DNA of 64,000 bases from Paludibacteraceae bacterium (GTDB lineage: Bacteria; Bacteroidota; Bacteroidia; Bacteroidales; Paludibacteraceae): NCBI GenBank assembly GCA_028694915.1, contig JAQVJY010000001.1, positions 186,001 through 250,000 on the forward strand. The letters are read 5' to 3'. Of the stretch, positions 15,387-25,407 are shown in pieces (position 1 is the first letter of the stretch; each line of letters starts with the position of its first letter). The position numbers were made by a program, and so were the translations under genes. The notes under the pieces are model-generated. The model made no database searches. It was not told where the DNA came from and was given only the letters and a program-made list of their open reading frames with translations.

Positions 15387-17585
15387 TTATAGCTGATAAT
15401 GCAGCGCATCGTACCACAGCGAAAAATCTTGCTCCGAAATACCTAGTGCTAATAGGTGCTTTTTGTCGTCGAAAAAGGCGGTGAAAAAGTGATTCTTGGT
15501 GGGTGCGTTTTCAGCACTTTTACGATAGAGCGATAACGCTTTTTCGGCATTGCCAGCTAACCAATAGGCATGTCCAGCATTCAGAAAATCAATGCTTTCG
15601 GTAGATGATGTTATTAATTTTTCGTAGTAATTGCATGCTTCCGTTGTTTTGCCAGCCAGCAGATAACACCAAGCGATGATACGTCGAATTTGCAGGTTGT
15701 CGGGCGCTAAATAATCGGCTTTGAAATAGGTGGCAATCGCTTCGTCGTAGCGTTTTAATTCGGTTTGACAATGCCCAATTTGGAGCAGTAATTGCGTGTT
15801 TTCAGGCATCAATTTAGCACAATGTTGATAATACGTAAGTGCTTTGGCGTAGTTGCCTGTGCGTTTCAAGCAATAGGCCAATCGACGCATGGTCCACTTG
15901 TTTTGTGGTTGCAATAGGTCGGCTTGCTCGTATGCCTCAATGGCGGGCTGTAGCTGGTTGAGCTGTTGGTGACAATAACCTATTTTCTGGAAACGTTCAG
16001 CCGTTTGAAGGTCGTTTTGCAACTGTTCAAATTGTTCTAACGCTTCGACATACAAATCCTTGGAGAAATAAAATTCTGCCAACTGTTGGCGTGTTTCGCT
16101 GGTAGGGAAGAGTAGTGTAAACAGTGGCGTTTTGTAAATACTCAAAATTTCCTGAAGCGGATTAGTTAATTCGTTTTTGTGAGCATGCAGCGTGTACAGG
16201 CGGTACAAGTCTTGAATGTATTGATTTGCCACCGTTTTGGCGCGTGTGGCAGGTTGTGTCAGCGCATCTTCGTCCATTAGTTCTTGTACTTGTTCCGATT
16301 CTGCATTGAAGTTGCTGGTCATCATATTTTGTTGAGCCAAAGGCATTTGCTGCAGGCTCAAACAGAATGAATATTTGTCGGAATTACATAAAAATGGACT
16401 GCGCATCATGGCAGCAAACAGACTTTTTTTGTTTTCGAACAAGGCACGAATACTGCTGTGTTTTGGATCGAATGGCAACAGCCAATTCATGGTGTTTCGG
16501 AAAAATGGGAAACTTTTTAAGGCAGCAAAGGTGCTTACATACACATCGGCTCCATCCATTTGTAATTCGCCAAACTCTTGTAATTTATCAGCTACGCCAC
16601 TTTGTTCGAGTAGCTCTTGCCATTCTGGATTTTTGTCGTTCAACTCATCGGCTTTAAGCGATTCAGAATCCATTTTATCTTTCATCATTGGTGTGAGGCG
16701 AATCACATCGGGCATAATCTCCTCACGTATGCGTTTGGTGATTGATTCCGTTTCGCTAGTACGCACCAATTGCATCACTACCGATTCCAACTCTTGTCTA
16801 AAATCTTTATTGTCGCACAGCAAGGTGAGCTGATTCATGCAGGTTTCATTCAGTTGAATGCGTTCGGCATATCGTGTTACAACAAGTGCTATACAGACTA
16901 AAACACGTTGCCGAATATCTAACTCAGGATGTTGTGCCTGTGTGAGTAACAACGCTAATTTGGACGGGTAAAAATTACGTAGCAGCGACAAGGTGATGGC
17001 TGAAATAATGACAGAACGATCGGTGGTATCAATGTCCGATGATTGTAATAACTGCGTTACTAATTCTTTTTCGTCGGCAGTCCATTTTCCCGAGAGCCAA
17101 ATGAAATTAAATACGGCTAGTAAGTGTTGTTCGTGTTCTACGGCAAATTGTGTTGCTTTTTGCCCCTCATCTTGTAAGCCGGTGGTGAGCAGTTCGCCTA
17201 AAGCATGATGCGAGGCATCGAGTTCCAGTGTGTTCACTAATTCGTTCAATTGACTAGGTGCCATTTGCGCATAGCGTTTTTGGGCATATTCCACACGTGA
17301 TGAGACGCGGGTTAAGAGTGCTTCTTTGATAGAACTCACCAAGTCGTAACAATCTTCGAGCAACTGATTAAAAATGCGTTGTTGCTGTGGATCGTTCACG
17401 CCCAAAACAGCGTATTGCAATAGATTGCGATACACGGTTTCTAACTCCTCTTTGCGATTGGTGTAATTCCAATCCTGTAACTCTTCGAGCAATGGTTGTA
17501 ATTTGCCAAATGCGTCTGCCAAACGGCGTTGTTTGAGCAATTGGAGGATGTATGTATAAATGGAAAGTATCTCTTTTTCTTGCAT
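15387..17585 (-). CDS. Large tetratricopeptide-repeat protein, unknown function
   Basis: A 732-residue, almost entirely helical protein without a signal peptide. The C-terminal ~250 residues carry TPR units, seen as AERFQKIGYCHQQLNQLQPAI, LRPQNKWTMRR-like turns, YAKALTYYQHCAKLMPEN, YDEAIATYFKADYLAPDN and AEKALSLYRKSAENAP, which form a protein-binding superhelix. The N-terminal ~480 residues are helical with no motif I recognise. The family occurs in Bacteroidota, but I know of no assigned role. A single -7 box precedes it and it appears monocistronic. It is probably a cytoplasmic scaffold or adaptor. Confidence 0.75.
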   Translation of the reverse strand: MQEKEILSIYTYILQLLKQRRLADAFGKLQPLLEELQDWNYTNRKEELETVYRNLLQYAVLGVNDPQQQRIFNQLLEDCYDLVSSIKEALLTRVSSRVEYAQKRYAQMAPSQLNELVNTLELDASHHALGELLTTGLQDEGQKATQFAVEHEQHLLAVFNFIWLSGKWTADEKELVTQLLQSSDIDTTDRSVIISAITLSLLRNFYPSKLALLLTQAQHPELDIRQRVLVCIALVVTRYAERIQLNETCMNQLTLLCDNKDFRQELESVVMQLVRTSETESITKRIREEIMPDVIRLTPMMKDKMDSESLKADELNDKNPEWQELLEQSGVADKLQEFGELQMDGADVYVSTFAALKSFPFFRNTMNWLLPFDPKHSSIRALFENKKSLFAAMMRSPFLCNSDKYSFCLSLQQMPLAQQNMMTSNFNAESEQVQELMDEDALTQPATRAKTVANQYIQDLYRLYTLHAHKNELTNPLQEILSIYKTPLFTLLFPTSETRQQLAEFYFSKDLYVEALEQFEQLQNDLQTAERFQKIGYCHQQLNQLQPAIEAYEQADLLQPQNKWTMRRLAYCLKRTGNYAKALTYYQHCAKLMPENTQLLLQIGHCQTELKRYDEAIATYFKADYLAPDNLQIRRIIAWCYLLAGKTTEACNYYEKLITSSTESIDFLNAGHAYWLAGNAEKALSLYRKSAENAPTKNHFFTAFFDDKKHLLALGISEQDFSLWYDALHYQL

Positions 17586-17605
17586 AATGAGGCTGTGTTA
17601 AAGTG

Positions 17606-17613
17606 CAAATATA
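17606..17613 (-). promoter_or_regulatory. Promoter -7 box for the TPR protein gene
   Basis: The minus strand reads TATATTTG, matching TAnnTTTG, 20 bases before the start codon. Confidence 0.55.
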
Positions 17614-17658
17614 CGATTGTTTACTTGGATAATCATATTTTATGCCAAAAGAATTGAC

Positions 17659-17691
17659 ACAAAAAAAGCTGTCAAACAGACAGCTTTTTAT
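17659..17691 (-). terminator. Intrinsic terminator after the Crp/Fnr gene
   Basis: Stem AAAAAGCTGTC/GACAGCTTTTT with loop AAACA, downstream of the regulator gene and upstream of the TPR gene promoter on the minus strand. Confidence 0.85.
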
Positions 17692-17708
17692 CATATATGA
17701 ATCAGGTA

Positions 17709-18410
17709 TTAACCTATTTTGCTTATTTTTCGGAGTTGTTCTTCATCCAAAATTTGAATATTTCGTCCCGATACAGCAATAACGCCTTCGCTGACAAAAT
17801 TCGATAAAGTTCTGATAGCATTGGAAGTGGTCATGTTCGAGTAATTGGCCAAATCTTCTCTCGAAAGATGACTGTTGATGGTTTTACCATCCGATTCTAC
17901 GCCGTAATTGTCGCGTAGCATAATTAAGGATTCTGCCAAACGGCCTCTCACGTGTTTTTGGGTTAAGCTCACAATGCGAGCATCGTCTACACCTAAATCG
18001 GAGGCCAATGATTGAATAAAATAAAGCGCTAACTTGTTGTTCGATTGGATAATTTGTTCTACAACTTGCATCGGTACCAAATATGCCGATGAGGATTCGA
18101 TAGTAGAAGCGCTGGTTAAATAAGGCTCTTTGGCAAAAAAAGCGCGGTAACCAAAAATGTCGACGGGTTTGATGAGGCGTATAATTTGACTGCGTCCACC
18201 AACACCATCTTTGTAGATTTTTACTTTACCGGTAACCAAACACATCATGAATTTGGGTGTTTCGCCTTCGCAGTAAATTACTTCGTTTTTGCGAAAATGT
18301 TGTAACTTGGTATTTTCCCGTAAATAAAAACGTTCTTCTTGTGTTAGAACCTCCCACATAGGGCAAAATTCGTCGATTGGTTTCAATTGTTTTTCCGAGT
18401 AAGTCACCAT
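17709..18410 (-). CDS. Crp/Fnr family transcriptional regulator
   Basis: A 233-residue regulator with an N-terminal cyclic-nucleotide-binding-like beta-barrel (residues ~20-140; EVIYCEGETPKFMMCLVTGKVKIYKDG) and a C-terminal winged helix. The recognition-helix region is HLSREDLANYSNMTTSNAIRTLSNF, as in Crp/Fnr proteins. The N terminus has one cysteine (FCPMW) and another at ~47, and lacks the four-cysteine Fe-S set of classical Fnr, so oxygen sensing by that route is unlikely. The ligand and targets are unknown. It has its own promoter and terminator. Confidence 0.88.
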   Translation of the reverse strand: MVTYSEKQLKPIDEFCPMWEVLTQEERFYLRENTKLQHFRKNEVIYCEGETPKFMMCLVTGKVKIYKDGVGGRSQIIRLIKPVDIFGYRAFFAKEPYLTSASTIESSSAYLVPMQVVEQIIQSNNKLALYFIQSLASDLGVDDARIVSLTQKHVRGRLAESLIMLRDNYGVESDGKTINSHLSREDLANYSNMTTSNAIRTLSNFVSEGVIAVSGRNIQILDEEQLRKISKIG

Positions 18411-18440
18411 AATTAAGTTTTAAAACAATGTTTTACAGCA

Positions 18441-18448
18441 CAAAAATA
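18441..18448 (-). promoter_or_regulatory. Promoter -7 box for the Crp/Fnr gene
   Basis: The minus strand reads TATTTTTG, matching TAnnTTTG, 30 bases before the start codon. Confidence 0.5.
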
Positions 18449-18473
18449 CAACATTTTTTTGATATGCAAACTA

Positions 18474-18508
18474 AAAAGAGCAAAAAATCGATGACTTTTT
18501 GCTCTTTT
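18474..18508 (-). terminator. Intrinsic terminator after the OPT transporter gene
   Basis: A 13-bp complementary pair AAAAGAGCAAAAA / TTTTTGCTCTTTT (18474-18486 and 18496-18508), 22 bases beyond the transporter stop. Its T-run suits minus-strand termination. Confidence 0.8.
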
Positions 18509-18530
18509 GGGTGATAGCCTAGTTTTTTTA

Positions 18531-20495
18531 TCAGGCTGCTTTTTTACTTTTTAATACGCTCCAAATGAAGTAACTAATAATTAAAATATACATGCTAAGT
18601 CCTAACCAAGCGGCGCCAGAAGTTTCAGCCCATAAATCTTGATACCAATTGATTCCTGCAAATTTAAGCGCGGCACTCACTACGCCCATTAAGGCACCAC
18701 CAGCAATGAAGCCAGAAGCAATGAGTGTTCCTTTTTCATTACGTGCGGTATTTAAGTCTGCATCTTTCGAGCGTGACGTTACAAACCAATTGATTAAACC
18801 ACCAACAACGAGTGGCGTATTTAATGGGAGCGGAATAAACATACCGAGTGCAAAAGCCAATACAGGCACTCCAAGTACATTGAGCAATAACGCCAAGACG
18901 GCTCCAACGCCATACAATAACCAAGGAGCGCCTTGTCCCATCATCAATGGTTCAATAACCGCAGCCATGGCGTTGGCTTGAGGAGCGACTAAGGCATTTT
19001 CGCCTGTGAAACCGTAAGTCTTATTCAAAATGATAATAACTCCACCCACTGTGGCAGCTGATACGAGTGTTCCAAGGAATTTCCAAGTTTCCTGTTTGGC
19101 TGGTGTGTTACCAATCCAATAACCAATTTTGAGGTCGGTAATAAAACCGCCTGCCATCGAAAGAGCCGTACATACTACACCGCCAATAACCATGGCAGCT
19201 ACCATACCGCTAGTTCCTTTGAGTCCTACTCCTACTAAAATCACTGAAGCAATAATTAAGGTCATTAAGGTCATGCCCGATACGGGATTGGAACCAACAA
19301 TAGCAATAGCATTAGCAGCCACGGTGGTAAATAAAAAGGCAATAATAGCGACTACTAAAAATGCAATCAGTGCTTGGAAGAAATTACCAATAACACCGAA
19401 ATAAAAGAATAGTAACGTGATGAGTAGAGCTGCAATGATGGCGATAGAGATGAATTTCATCGATAAATCGCGTTCGGTACGTGGAATCGCTTTGGCTATG
19501 GCTTTACTTTTGCCACCTAACTCTTTACTTGCTAAACCTACTGCACTTTTGATAACACTCCATGATTTTACGATGCCAATAACACCTGCCATAGCAATAG
19601 CACCAATGCCAATAAAGCGTGCGTAATGTGAGAAAATCCAGTCGGGATCCATTTGGCTTAACATGACAGAATCTACGGTAGTCATGCCAAGAAGTGGAAT
19701 GATGAACCACCAAACAAATAATGAACCAGCACAAATGATGATGCTATATTTCAAACCAATAATATAACCGAGTCCTAATACGGCAGAGCTCGTATTGATT
19801 GAAAAGGTCATTTTTACTTTTTGTGCTACGGCTTCGCCCCACGGAATCATACGCGAAGTGAGTGTTTCGCTCCAAGTGCCAAATGTGGCCACCACAAAGT
19901 CGTATAAACCACCAATGGCAGCTGCCCACATCAGCGGTTTGGCTTGACTGCCGCCTTTCTCTCCCGAAACAAGTACTTGTGTGGTGGCTGTAGCTTCAGG
20001 GAAAGGATATTTCCCGTGCATATCGCTTACAAAATACTTACGAAATGGAATTAAAAATAGAATACCTAAAATGCCACCTAATAAAGAGCTTAAAAATACT
20101 TGCATGAAACTCACGGTGATTTCTGGATATTTAGCTTGTAGAATGTAAAGTGCAGGTAGTGTAAAAATGGCGCCTGCTACAATGACACCAGAACTTGCAC
20201 CAATAGATTGAATAATAACATTTTCGCCTAATGCATTTTTACGTTTAGTGGCGCTTGATAAACCCACTGCGATGATGGCAATAGGAATGGCTGCCTCAAA
20301 TACTTGTCCTACTTTTAAACCTAAATAAGCGGCCGCTGCCGAAAAAAGTACTGCCATGAGAATTCCCCATGACACAGAATAAAAACTAATCTCGGGAATG
20401 TTTTTACTGGCAGGTAAAATAGGATGGTAGGTTTCGCCTGGTTTGAGTTCTCTGTTAGCGTTGTCAGGTAAACCTAGCTTTGGAGATTTTTCCAT
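18531..20495 (-). CDS. OPT family oligopeptide transporter
   Basis: A 654-residue polytopic inner-membrane protein of the oligopeptide transporter superfamily, with about 14-16 hydrophobic segments. Family features are the N-terminal YHPILPASKNIPEIS, the repeated small-residue helices AVLFSAAAAYLGLKVGQVFEAA and AIGASSGVIVAGAIFTLPAL, and MHGKYPFPEATATTQVL. Such proteins import peptides or metal chelates with a cation gradient, and the bacterial substrate is rarely known. Its start is 25 bases downstream of the dnaB stop, so it may be read from the dnaB promoter, an odd functional pairing. Confidence 0.9.
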   Translation of the reverse strand: MEKSPKLGLPDNANRELKPGETYHPILPASKNIPEISFYSVSWGILMAVLFSAAAAYLGLKVGQVFEAAIPIAIIAVGLSSATKRKNALGENVIIQSIGASSGVIVAGAIFTLPALYILQAKYPEITVSFMQVFLSSLLGGILGILFLIPFRKYFVSDMHGKYPFPEATATTQVLVSGEKGGSQAKPLMWAAAIGGLYDFVVATFGTWSETLTSRMIPWGEAVAQKVKMTFSINTSSAVLGLGYIIGLKYSIIICAGSLFVWWFIIPLLGMTTVDSVMLSQMDPDWIFSHYARFIGIGAIAMAGVIGIVKSWSVIKSAVGLASKELGGKSKAIAKAIPRTERDLSMKFISIAIIAALLITLLFFYFGVIGNFFQALIAFLVVAIIAFLFTTVAANAIAIVGSNPVSGMTLMTLIIASVILVGVGLKGTSGMVAAMVIGGVVCTALSMAGGFITDLKIGYWIGNTPAKQETWKFLGTLVSAATVGGVIIILNKTYGFTGENALVAPQANAMAAVIEPLMMGQGAPWLLYGVGAVLALLLNVLGVPVLAFALGMFIPLPLNTPLVVGGLINWFVTSRSKDADLNTARNEKGTLIASGFIAGGALMGVVSAALKFAGINWYQDLWAETSGAAWLGLSMYILIISYFIWSVLKSKKAA

Positions 20496-20520
20496 AAGTT
20501 ATTCAGATTTTAAATGTGTA

Positions 20521-22029
20521 TTAAAATGGAGTGTCCTCGTTGTTGTGAGGTGGTAAATTATAGCTACTGTACGAAGGCAGTGGAGCATTGTTCAATTTTG
20601 AACCCAAAGTAGCAAACGGATCTACCGTGTCTTCTTCGTTCATAAAGCGTGCATATTCGTGCTTGAATACCAAATCAATATCAGCAGTAGCACCGTTACG
20701 GTGTTTAGCAATGATAATTTGGGCAATACCGCGTAAATCTTTTTGAGTATTTGGGTCTTCGTAAATTTTATAATAGTCAGGACGGTGAATGAAACAAACC
20801 ATATCGGCATCTTGTTCGATAGCACCAGATTCACGTAAATCCGATAATTGTGGTTTTTTCCCCTCTGAACCTTGTCCACGGTTTTCCACATTACGATTCA
20901 ACTGGGATAGAGCTATAATCGGAATATCTAACTCTTTAGCTAGTCCTTTCAATGAACGTGAAATAGTACTTACCTCTTGCTCGCGACTTTGGAATTTCAT
21001 GCCCGAAGCATTCATTAATTGCAAGTAGTCAATGATGATAATTTGGATGTTATTTTCCTCTTTCAAACGGCGTGCTTTCGTTTGAAATTCCAAAATAGAT
21101 AAACTGGGTGTATCATCAATAAAGATAGGTGCGCCTTCTAATTTTTTAATTTTGACATCGAGTTGTGCCCATTCATGCGGTTCTAATTGTCCACTTTTAA
21201 TTTTTTCACCTGGAATTTCGCAGACGTTCACAATGAGACGGTTTACCAACTGAACGTTCGACATTTCCAACGAGAATACAGCTACAGGAATATTATAATC
21301 GACCGCCATATTTTTTGCCATCGATAGTACAAAAGCGGTTTTACCCATCGCAGGACGAGCTGCAATAATCACTAAATCCGATTTCTGCCAACCAGAAGTG
21401 ACTTTATCTAATGCATGAAATCCGCTGCAAACGCCGCTAAGACCATCGGTTTGTGCTGCTGCTTTATTGAGTCGTGCTAACGCTTCATCAATCACAGGGT
21501 CGATTTGAGTCACGCCTTTTTTCTGACGCTTTTGTGATAATTCGAAAATACGACCTTCGGCTTCCTGCATTAAATCGTCCACATCCGTACTTTCTTCGAA
21601 CGCTTTTGTTTGCACATCGGTAGAAATGCCAATGAGTTCACGAGCCATAAATTTTTGTGCAATAATTTGCGCGTGAAATAAAATGTGAGCGGCTGATGCT
21701 ACTTTGGCAGTGAGCATGGCAATGGCGTAAGGACCACCAACTTCTTCCAAATCCCCATTCTTACGTAATTGTTCAGTCACCGTGTGCATATCAATAGGAC
21801 TACGGTTACCATATAATTCAGTAATCGATTTGTAGATTTTTTGGTGCGTTTCTTTGTAAAAAGAATCGGCTGATAAAATATCTACCACTTTATCGATAGC
21901 TGTGTTGTCAATCATTAAGGCGCCTAAAACAGACTCTTCAATTTCGGTAGCTTGTGGTGGTACTTTACCGTAATCCACTACTATTTTAGTCTGTTTTTTG
22001 TTGGCCGATTTACTTTTTGCAGGTTCCAT
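20521..22029 (-). CDS. dnaB: Replicative DNA helicase DnaB
   Basis: A 502-residue hexameric helicase that unwinds DNA at the replication fork. Order: a basic N-terminal tail, the N-terminal domain (~25-120, VPPQATEIEESVLGALMID), a linker helix, and the RecA-like motor. The motor has Walker A ARPAMGKTAF, Walker B IIIIDYLQLMN, the SQLNRNVE segment and the GAIEQDADMVCFIHR finger. Length and motifs are standard, and no intein is present. A -7 box lies 20 bases before the ATG, and ispE is divergent. Confidence 0.97.
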   Translation of the reverse strand: MEPAKSKSANKKQTKIVVDYGKVPPQATEIEESVLGALMIDNTAIDKVVDILSADSFYKETHQKIYKSITELYGNRSPIDMHTVTEQLRKNGDLEEVGGPYAIAMLTAKVASAAHILFHAQIIAQKFMARELIGISTDVQTKAFEESTDVDDLMQEAEGRIFELSQKRQKKGVTQIDPVIDEALARLNKAAAQTDGLSGVCSGFHALDKVTSGWQKSDLVIIAARPAMGKTAFVLSMAKNMAVDYNIPVAVFSLEMSNVQLVNRLIVNVCEIPGEKIKSGQLEPHEWAQLDVKIKKLEGAPIFIDDTPSLSILEFQTKARRLKEENNIQIIIIDYLQLMNASGMKFQSREQEVSTISRSLKGLAKELDIPIIALSQLNRNVENRGQGSEGKKPQLSDLRESGAIEQDADMVCFIHRPDYYKIYEDPNTQKDLRGIAQIIIAKHRNGATADIDLVFKHEYARFMNEEDTVDPFATLGSKLNNAPLPSYSSYNLPPHNNEDTPF

Positions 22030-22049
22030 GAAATTCGAATTTAGAACCC

Positions 22050-22057
22050 CAAAAGTA
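22050..22057 (-). promoter_or_regulatory. Promoter -7 box for dnaB
   Basis: The minus strand reads TACTTTTG, matching TAnnTTTG, 20 bases before the dnaB start. Confidence 0.55.
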
Positions 22058-22151
22058 CTACAAAAAAGCTATCCTTTTGCCTATTCGTATTATGACTTAT
22101 AAGTTGAGATTTCAACAAGTTTTCAACAATGTGGCTATCTCAAAAAATGAT

Positions 22152-22159
22152 TATCTTTG
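22152..22159 (+). promoter_or_regulatory. Promoter -7 box for ispE
   Basis: TATCTTTG, matching TAnnTTTG, 22 bases before the ispE start codon. Confidence 0.6.
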
Positions 22160-22181
22160 TCATCAATAAATTAGCTCATTT

Positions 22182-22982
22182 ATGATTACATTCCCGAATG
22201 CCAAAATCAACTTAGGACTCAATGTGGTAAACCGTCGCCCAGATGGTTATCACAATCTTGAAACGGTATTTTATCCCATCAATTTGTGCGATGCGTTGGA
22301 ATTTGTGCCAGCTGTTAAAACATCTTTGAATGTGGCAGGTTTACCTGTTGCAGGCGATATTGAACAGAATTTGGTAGTACGTGCGTTTCGTTTATTGCAG
22401 CGTGATTTTCAGTTACCAGAACTTGAAATAGCTTTGCTCAAAAATATTCCCATGGGTGCCGGTCTTGGTGGTGGTTCGGCCGATGCTGCTTTTATGTTGA
22501 AGCTCTTGAATGAGCACTTTCGATTAAATTTGTCAACGGAGCAATTGGAAACTTATGCTGCCAAATTAGGTGCCGATTGTCCTTTCTTTATTCGTAATAA
22601 ACCCGTATTCGCTGCTGGTATTGGCAATGAATTCAGCTCGCTTGAGGTGTCATTGAAGGGTTATTATTTAGTGTTGGTAAAACCTGATGTACATGTGTCT
22701 ACGGCTGAAGCTTATGCGCATGTCGCATGTCAACGGTGGAACGTGCCACTTATGGAAGTGATGGCCATGCCAATTGAAAAATGGCGTGAATATTTATTTA
22801 ACGATTTTGAAATCAGTGTTTTTGAAGCTCATCCAGAATTGGCAGCTATTAAACAACAATTATACGATGCTGGCGCAGTTTATGCAGCCATGTCGGGTTC
22901 GGGTTCTACCTTGTACGGTATTTTCAACACAAAACCAGAAATTAATTTTCCAGATAGTCGTGTTTTTACGTTGGATTTATAA
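22182..22982 (+). CDS. ispE: 4-diphosphocytidyl-2-C-methyl-D-erythritol kinase
   Basis: A 266-residue GHMP-fold kinase that phosphorylates CDP-methylerythritol in the non-mevalonate isoprenoid pathway. The N terminus has [27 protein letters not shown] with the substrate-binding lysine and histidine. The ATP-binding glycine-rich loop is [17 protein letters not shown], and the C-terminal GHMP motif is [14 protein letters not shown]. It stands alone between divergent dnaB and convergent glnN, with its own promoter and a strong terminator. Its presence says the organism uses the MEP route. Confidence 0.96.
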   Translation: MITFPNAKINLGLNVVNRRPDGYHNLETVFYPINLCDALEFVPAVKTSLNVAGLPVAGDIEQNLVVRAFRLLQRDFQLPELEIALLKNIPMGAGLGGGSADAAFMLKLLNEHFRLNLSTEQLETYAAKLGADCPFFIRNKPVFAAGIGNEFSSLEVSLKGYYLVLVKPDVHVSTAEAYAHVACQRWNVPLMEVMAMPIEKWREYLFNDFEISVFEAHPELAAIKQQLYDAGAVYAAMSGSGSTLYGIFNTKPEINFPDSRVFTLDL

Positions 22983-23005
22983 GGAGTCAGTTTCTTTGAA
23001 CTAAT

Positions 23006-23040
23006 AAAACGGGCAATCGATCATTCGATTGCCCGTTTGG
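23006..23040. terminator. Bidirectional intrinsic terminator between ispE and glnN
   Basis: A long stem, GGGCAATCGA pairing with TCGATTGCCC around TCAT and extended by AAAC/GTTT. It serves ispE on the plus strand and possibly glnN on the minus strand. Confidence 0.85.
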
Positions 23041-23081
23041 TTTACTGAGAAAGTGTTGTAAAATATAAGTTAGGGTATAAC

Positions 23082-25271
23082 TTATCGAATGAATAATAAT
23101 TCGCGATATTTAGGTAGTGTCCACATTTCATCATCCACAATCATTTCCAATTCGTCGACGTGTTTGCGAATTTCTTCCATTAAAGGTACAATTGTGTCGT
23201 GATAAGCGATGGCTTTAGCGCGTTCGCCTACCAGACGATTGGCTATTTTTCGCGCAGCTAACATCTCGTCAACTTTCGATACAATGGCCGTTACGTGTCC
23301 TGCAATACGACGAATAATGAGTGTGTCTTGAGCTGCTAATTCTTTTGCTTCTTTAGCATCGAATGCCTCTTTCATCCGCACTACATTGTCTAGTAAAATA
23401 GATTGATAACGACTAGAAACGGGTACAATGTGATTCATCACTAAATCGCCCAAAACGCGCGATTCAATTTGAATTTTTTTAGTGTAAGTTTCCCATTTTA
23501 CTTCGCAACGTGAATGTAATTCTGATTCTGAAAGCACGTTTGTAGTTTTGAACATCTTTATAGTGTCTGGACTGATATAGTGCTCAAAAATAAGTGGAAC
23601 GCTTGTTTCGCAATCTAATCCACGTTTTTCAGCCTCTTTTTTCCATTCATCGCTGTAGCCGTTGCCGTCAAATCGAATGGCTTTACAAGCCGAAATGTAG
23701 CGTTTTATAACTGCGAATAGAGCGCGTTCTTTTGGTTCTCCTTTTTCTATCAGCGTATCTACATCCTTTTTGAAACAAATAAGTTGTTCTGCTACAGCGG
23801 CATTGATAGCTAACATGGCGCCTCCGCAGTTGGCTGATGAACCAACGGCTCTGAATTCAAAACGATTGCCTGTAAAAGCAAATGGAGATGTACGGTTACG
23901 GTCGGTATTATCGAGTAATATTTCTGGAATGTTGGCCACACCGAGTTTCATCTCTTTTTTAGCATTGATGACAATACCTTTGTCGGCTGATGCTTTTTCG
24001 AGTTTATCTAATACATCGGTGATTTGAGTGCCTAAGAACACTGAAATAATAGCAGGTGGAGCTTCGTTTGCGCCCAAACGGTGTGCATTTGTAGCTGAGC
24101 TGATAGATGCTTTAAGTAGTCCGTTGTGTTTGTGAACGGCCATAAGCACATTTACCAAAAAGGTGATAAATTGTAAATTAGAAGCGGCATTTTTCCCTGG
24201 TGCTAATAAATTGACGCCTGTATTGGTACCCATCGACCAGTTGCAGTGCTTACCAGAGCCATTAACACCAGCAAATGGTTTTTCGTGCAATAATACACGG
24301 AAATGGTGATGACGAGCCACGCGTTCCATTACGGACATTAGTAATAAATTATGGTCGTTGGCTAAGTTTACTTCTTCATACACTGGAGCTAGCTCAAATT
24401 GATTTGGTGCCACTTCATTATGACGTGTTTTGACAGGAATACCAAGTTTCAGTGATTCAATTTCGAGGTCAGTCATAAATTGTAATACGCGTTCTGGAAT
24501 AGAACCAAAATAATGGTCTTCGAGCTGTTGGTTTTTTGCACTGTCATGACCCATGAGTGTACGACCAGTTAGCATAAGGTCGGGACGAGCAGCCCACAAG
24601 GCTTCGTCCACCAAAAAGTATTCTTGTTCCCAGCCAAGAAACGATGTCACTTTGGACACGTTTTTATCAAAATAACGACAAACATCAACGGCCGCTTTGT
24701 CGAGAGACGATACCGATTTTATAAGTGGTGTTTTATAATCTAGTGCTTCACCCGTATAAGCTACGAAAATAGTAGGAATACAAAGTGTGTCTCCAACAAT
24801 AAATGCAGGTGATGATGGATCCCAAGCGGAATAGCCACGTGCCTCGAAGGTGTTGCGAATACCGCCATTAGGGAAACTAGACGCATCAGGTTCTTGTTGG
24901 TAGAGTAATTTACCCGAAAATTCTTCTAACACTTTCCCTTCTGGTGTTTTGTCGATAAAACCATCATGTTTTTCGGCGGTACCACCTGTTAAAGGCTGAA
25001 ACCAGTGTGTGTAATGTGTAGCTCCGAATTCCGAAGCCCATTTTTTCATACCCATTGCCACTGAATTGGCAATATCACGACTCAACGGTTTCCCATTGTC
25101 AATCACGTTAAAAAGTTGGTCTAGAATAGTATCGGCGATATATTCTTTCATCTTTTCACGTGTGAAAACCATTTTTCCAAAAAATACAGATGGGCGTTCT
25201 GTGGGTGTAGCTACTGCTACAGGTTTGTGAGAACAAGCATCTTCAAGCGCTTTGAAACGTAATTTGCTCAT
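23082..25271 (-). CDS. glnN: Glutamine synthetase type III
   Basis: A 729-residue GSIII enzyme, the large dodecameric form common in Bacteroidota, which makes glutamine from glutamate, ammonia and ATP. GSIII features are the long N-terminal extension (VFFGKMVFTREKMKEYIAD), THWFQPLTGGTAEKHDGF, FLGWEQEYFLVD with the metal-binding glutamates, KTRHNEVAPNQFELAP, the glutamate-site NGSGKHCNWS, and DRNRTSPFAFTGNRFEFR near the adenine site. Its leader of ~130 bases includes a terminator-like hairpin (25342-25366), which could attenuate transcription. No other nitrogen-assimilation gene is adjacent. Confidence 0.96.
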   Translation of the reverse strand: MSKLRFKALEDACSHKPVAVATPTERPSVFFGKMVFTREKMKEYIADTILDQLFNVIDNGKPLSRDIANSVAMGMKKWASEFGATHYTHWFQPLTGGTAEKHDGFIDKTPEGKVLEEFSGKLLYQQEPDASSFPNGGIRNTFEARGYSAWDPSSPAFIVGDTLCIPTIFVAYTGEALDYKTPLIKSVSSLDKAAVDVCRYFDKNVSKVTSFLGWEQEYFLVDEALWAARPDLMLTGRTLMGHDSAKNQQLEDHYFGSIPERVLQFMTDLEIESLKLGIPVKTRHNEVAPNQFELAPVYEEVNLANDHNLLLMSVMERVARHHHFRVLLHEKPFAGVNGSGKHCNWSMGTNTGVNLLAPGKNAASNLQFITFLVNVLMAVHKHNGLLKASISSATNAHRLGANEAPPAIISVFLGTQITDVLDKLEKASADKGIVINAKKEMKLGVANIPEILLDNTDRNRTSPFAFTGNRFEFRAVGSSANCGGAMLAINAAVAEQLICFKKDVDTLIEKGEPKERALFAVIKRYISACKAIRFDGNGYSDEWKKEAEKRGLDCETSVPLIFEHYISPDTIKMFKTTNVLSESELHSRCEVKWETYTKKIQIESRVLGDLVMNHIVPVSSRYQSILLDNVVRMKEAFDAKEAKELAAQDTLIIRRIAGHVTAIVSKVDEMLAARKIANRLVGERAKAIAYHDTIVPLMEEIRKHVDELEMIVDDEMWTLPKYRELLFIR

Positions 25272-25341
25272 AATGTTGAAGTGATTAAATGACTAAATCT
25301 AATACTAGTTATAATAGAATGCTGATTTTTGCTTCATTTTT

Positions 25342-25366
25342 AAAAACAACCCTCTTTTTGAGGGGT
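25342..25366 (-). promoter_or_regulatory. Terminator-like hairpin in the glnN leader
   Basis: On the minus strand the sequence forms CCCTC-AAAAA-GAGGG followed by TTGTTTTT, a short GC-rich stem with a U-rich tail. It lies about 40-60 bases after the predicted glnN start point and about 70 before its ATG, the position expected of an attenuator. Confidence 0.5.
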
Positions 25367-25407
25367 ATTTTTTGTTTTTATCTCTGAAAAAATGAAAAAT
25401 GATGTTG

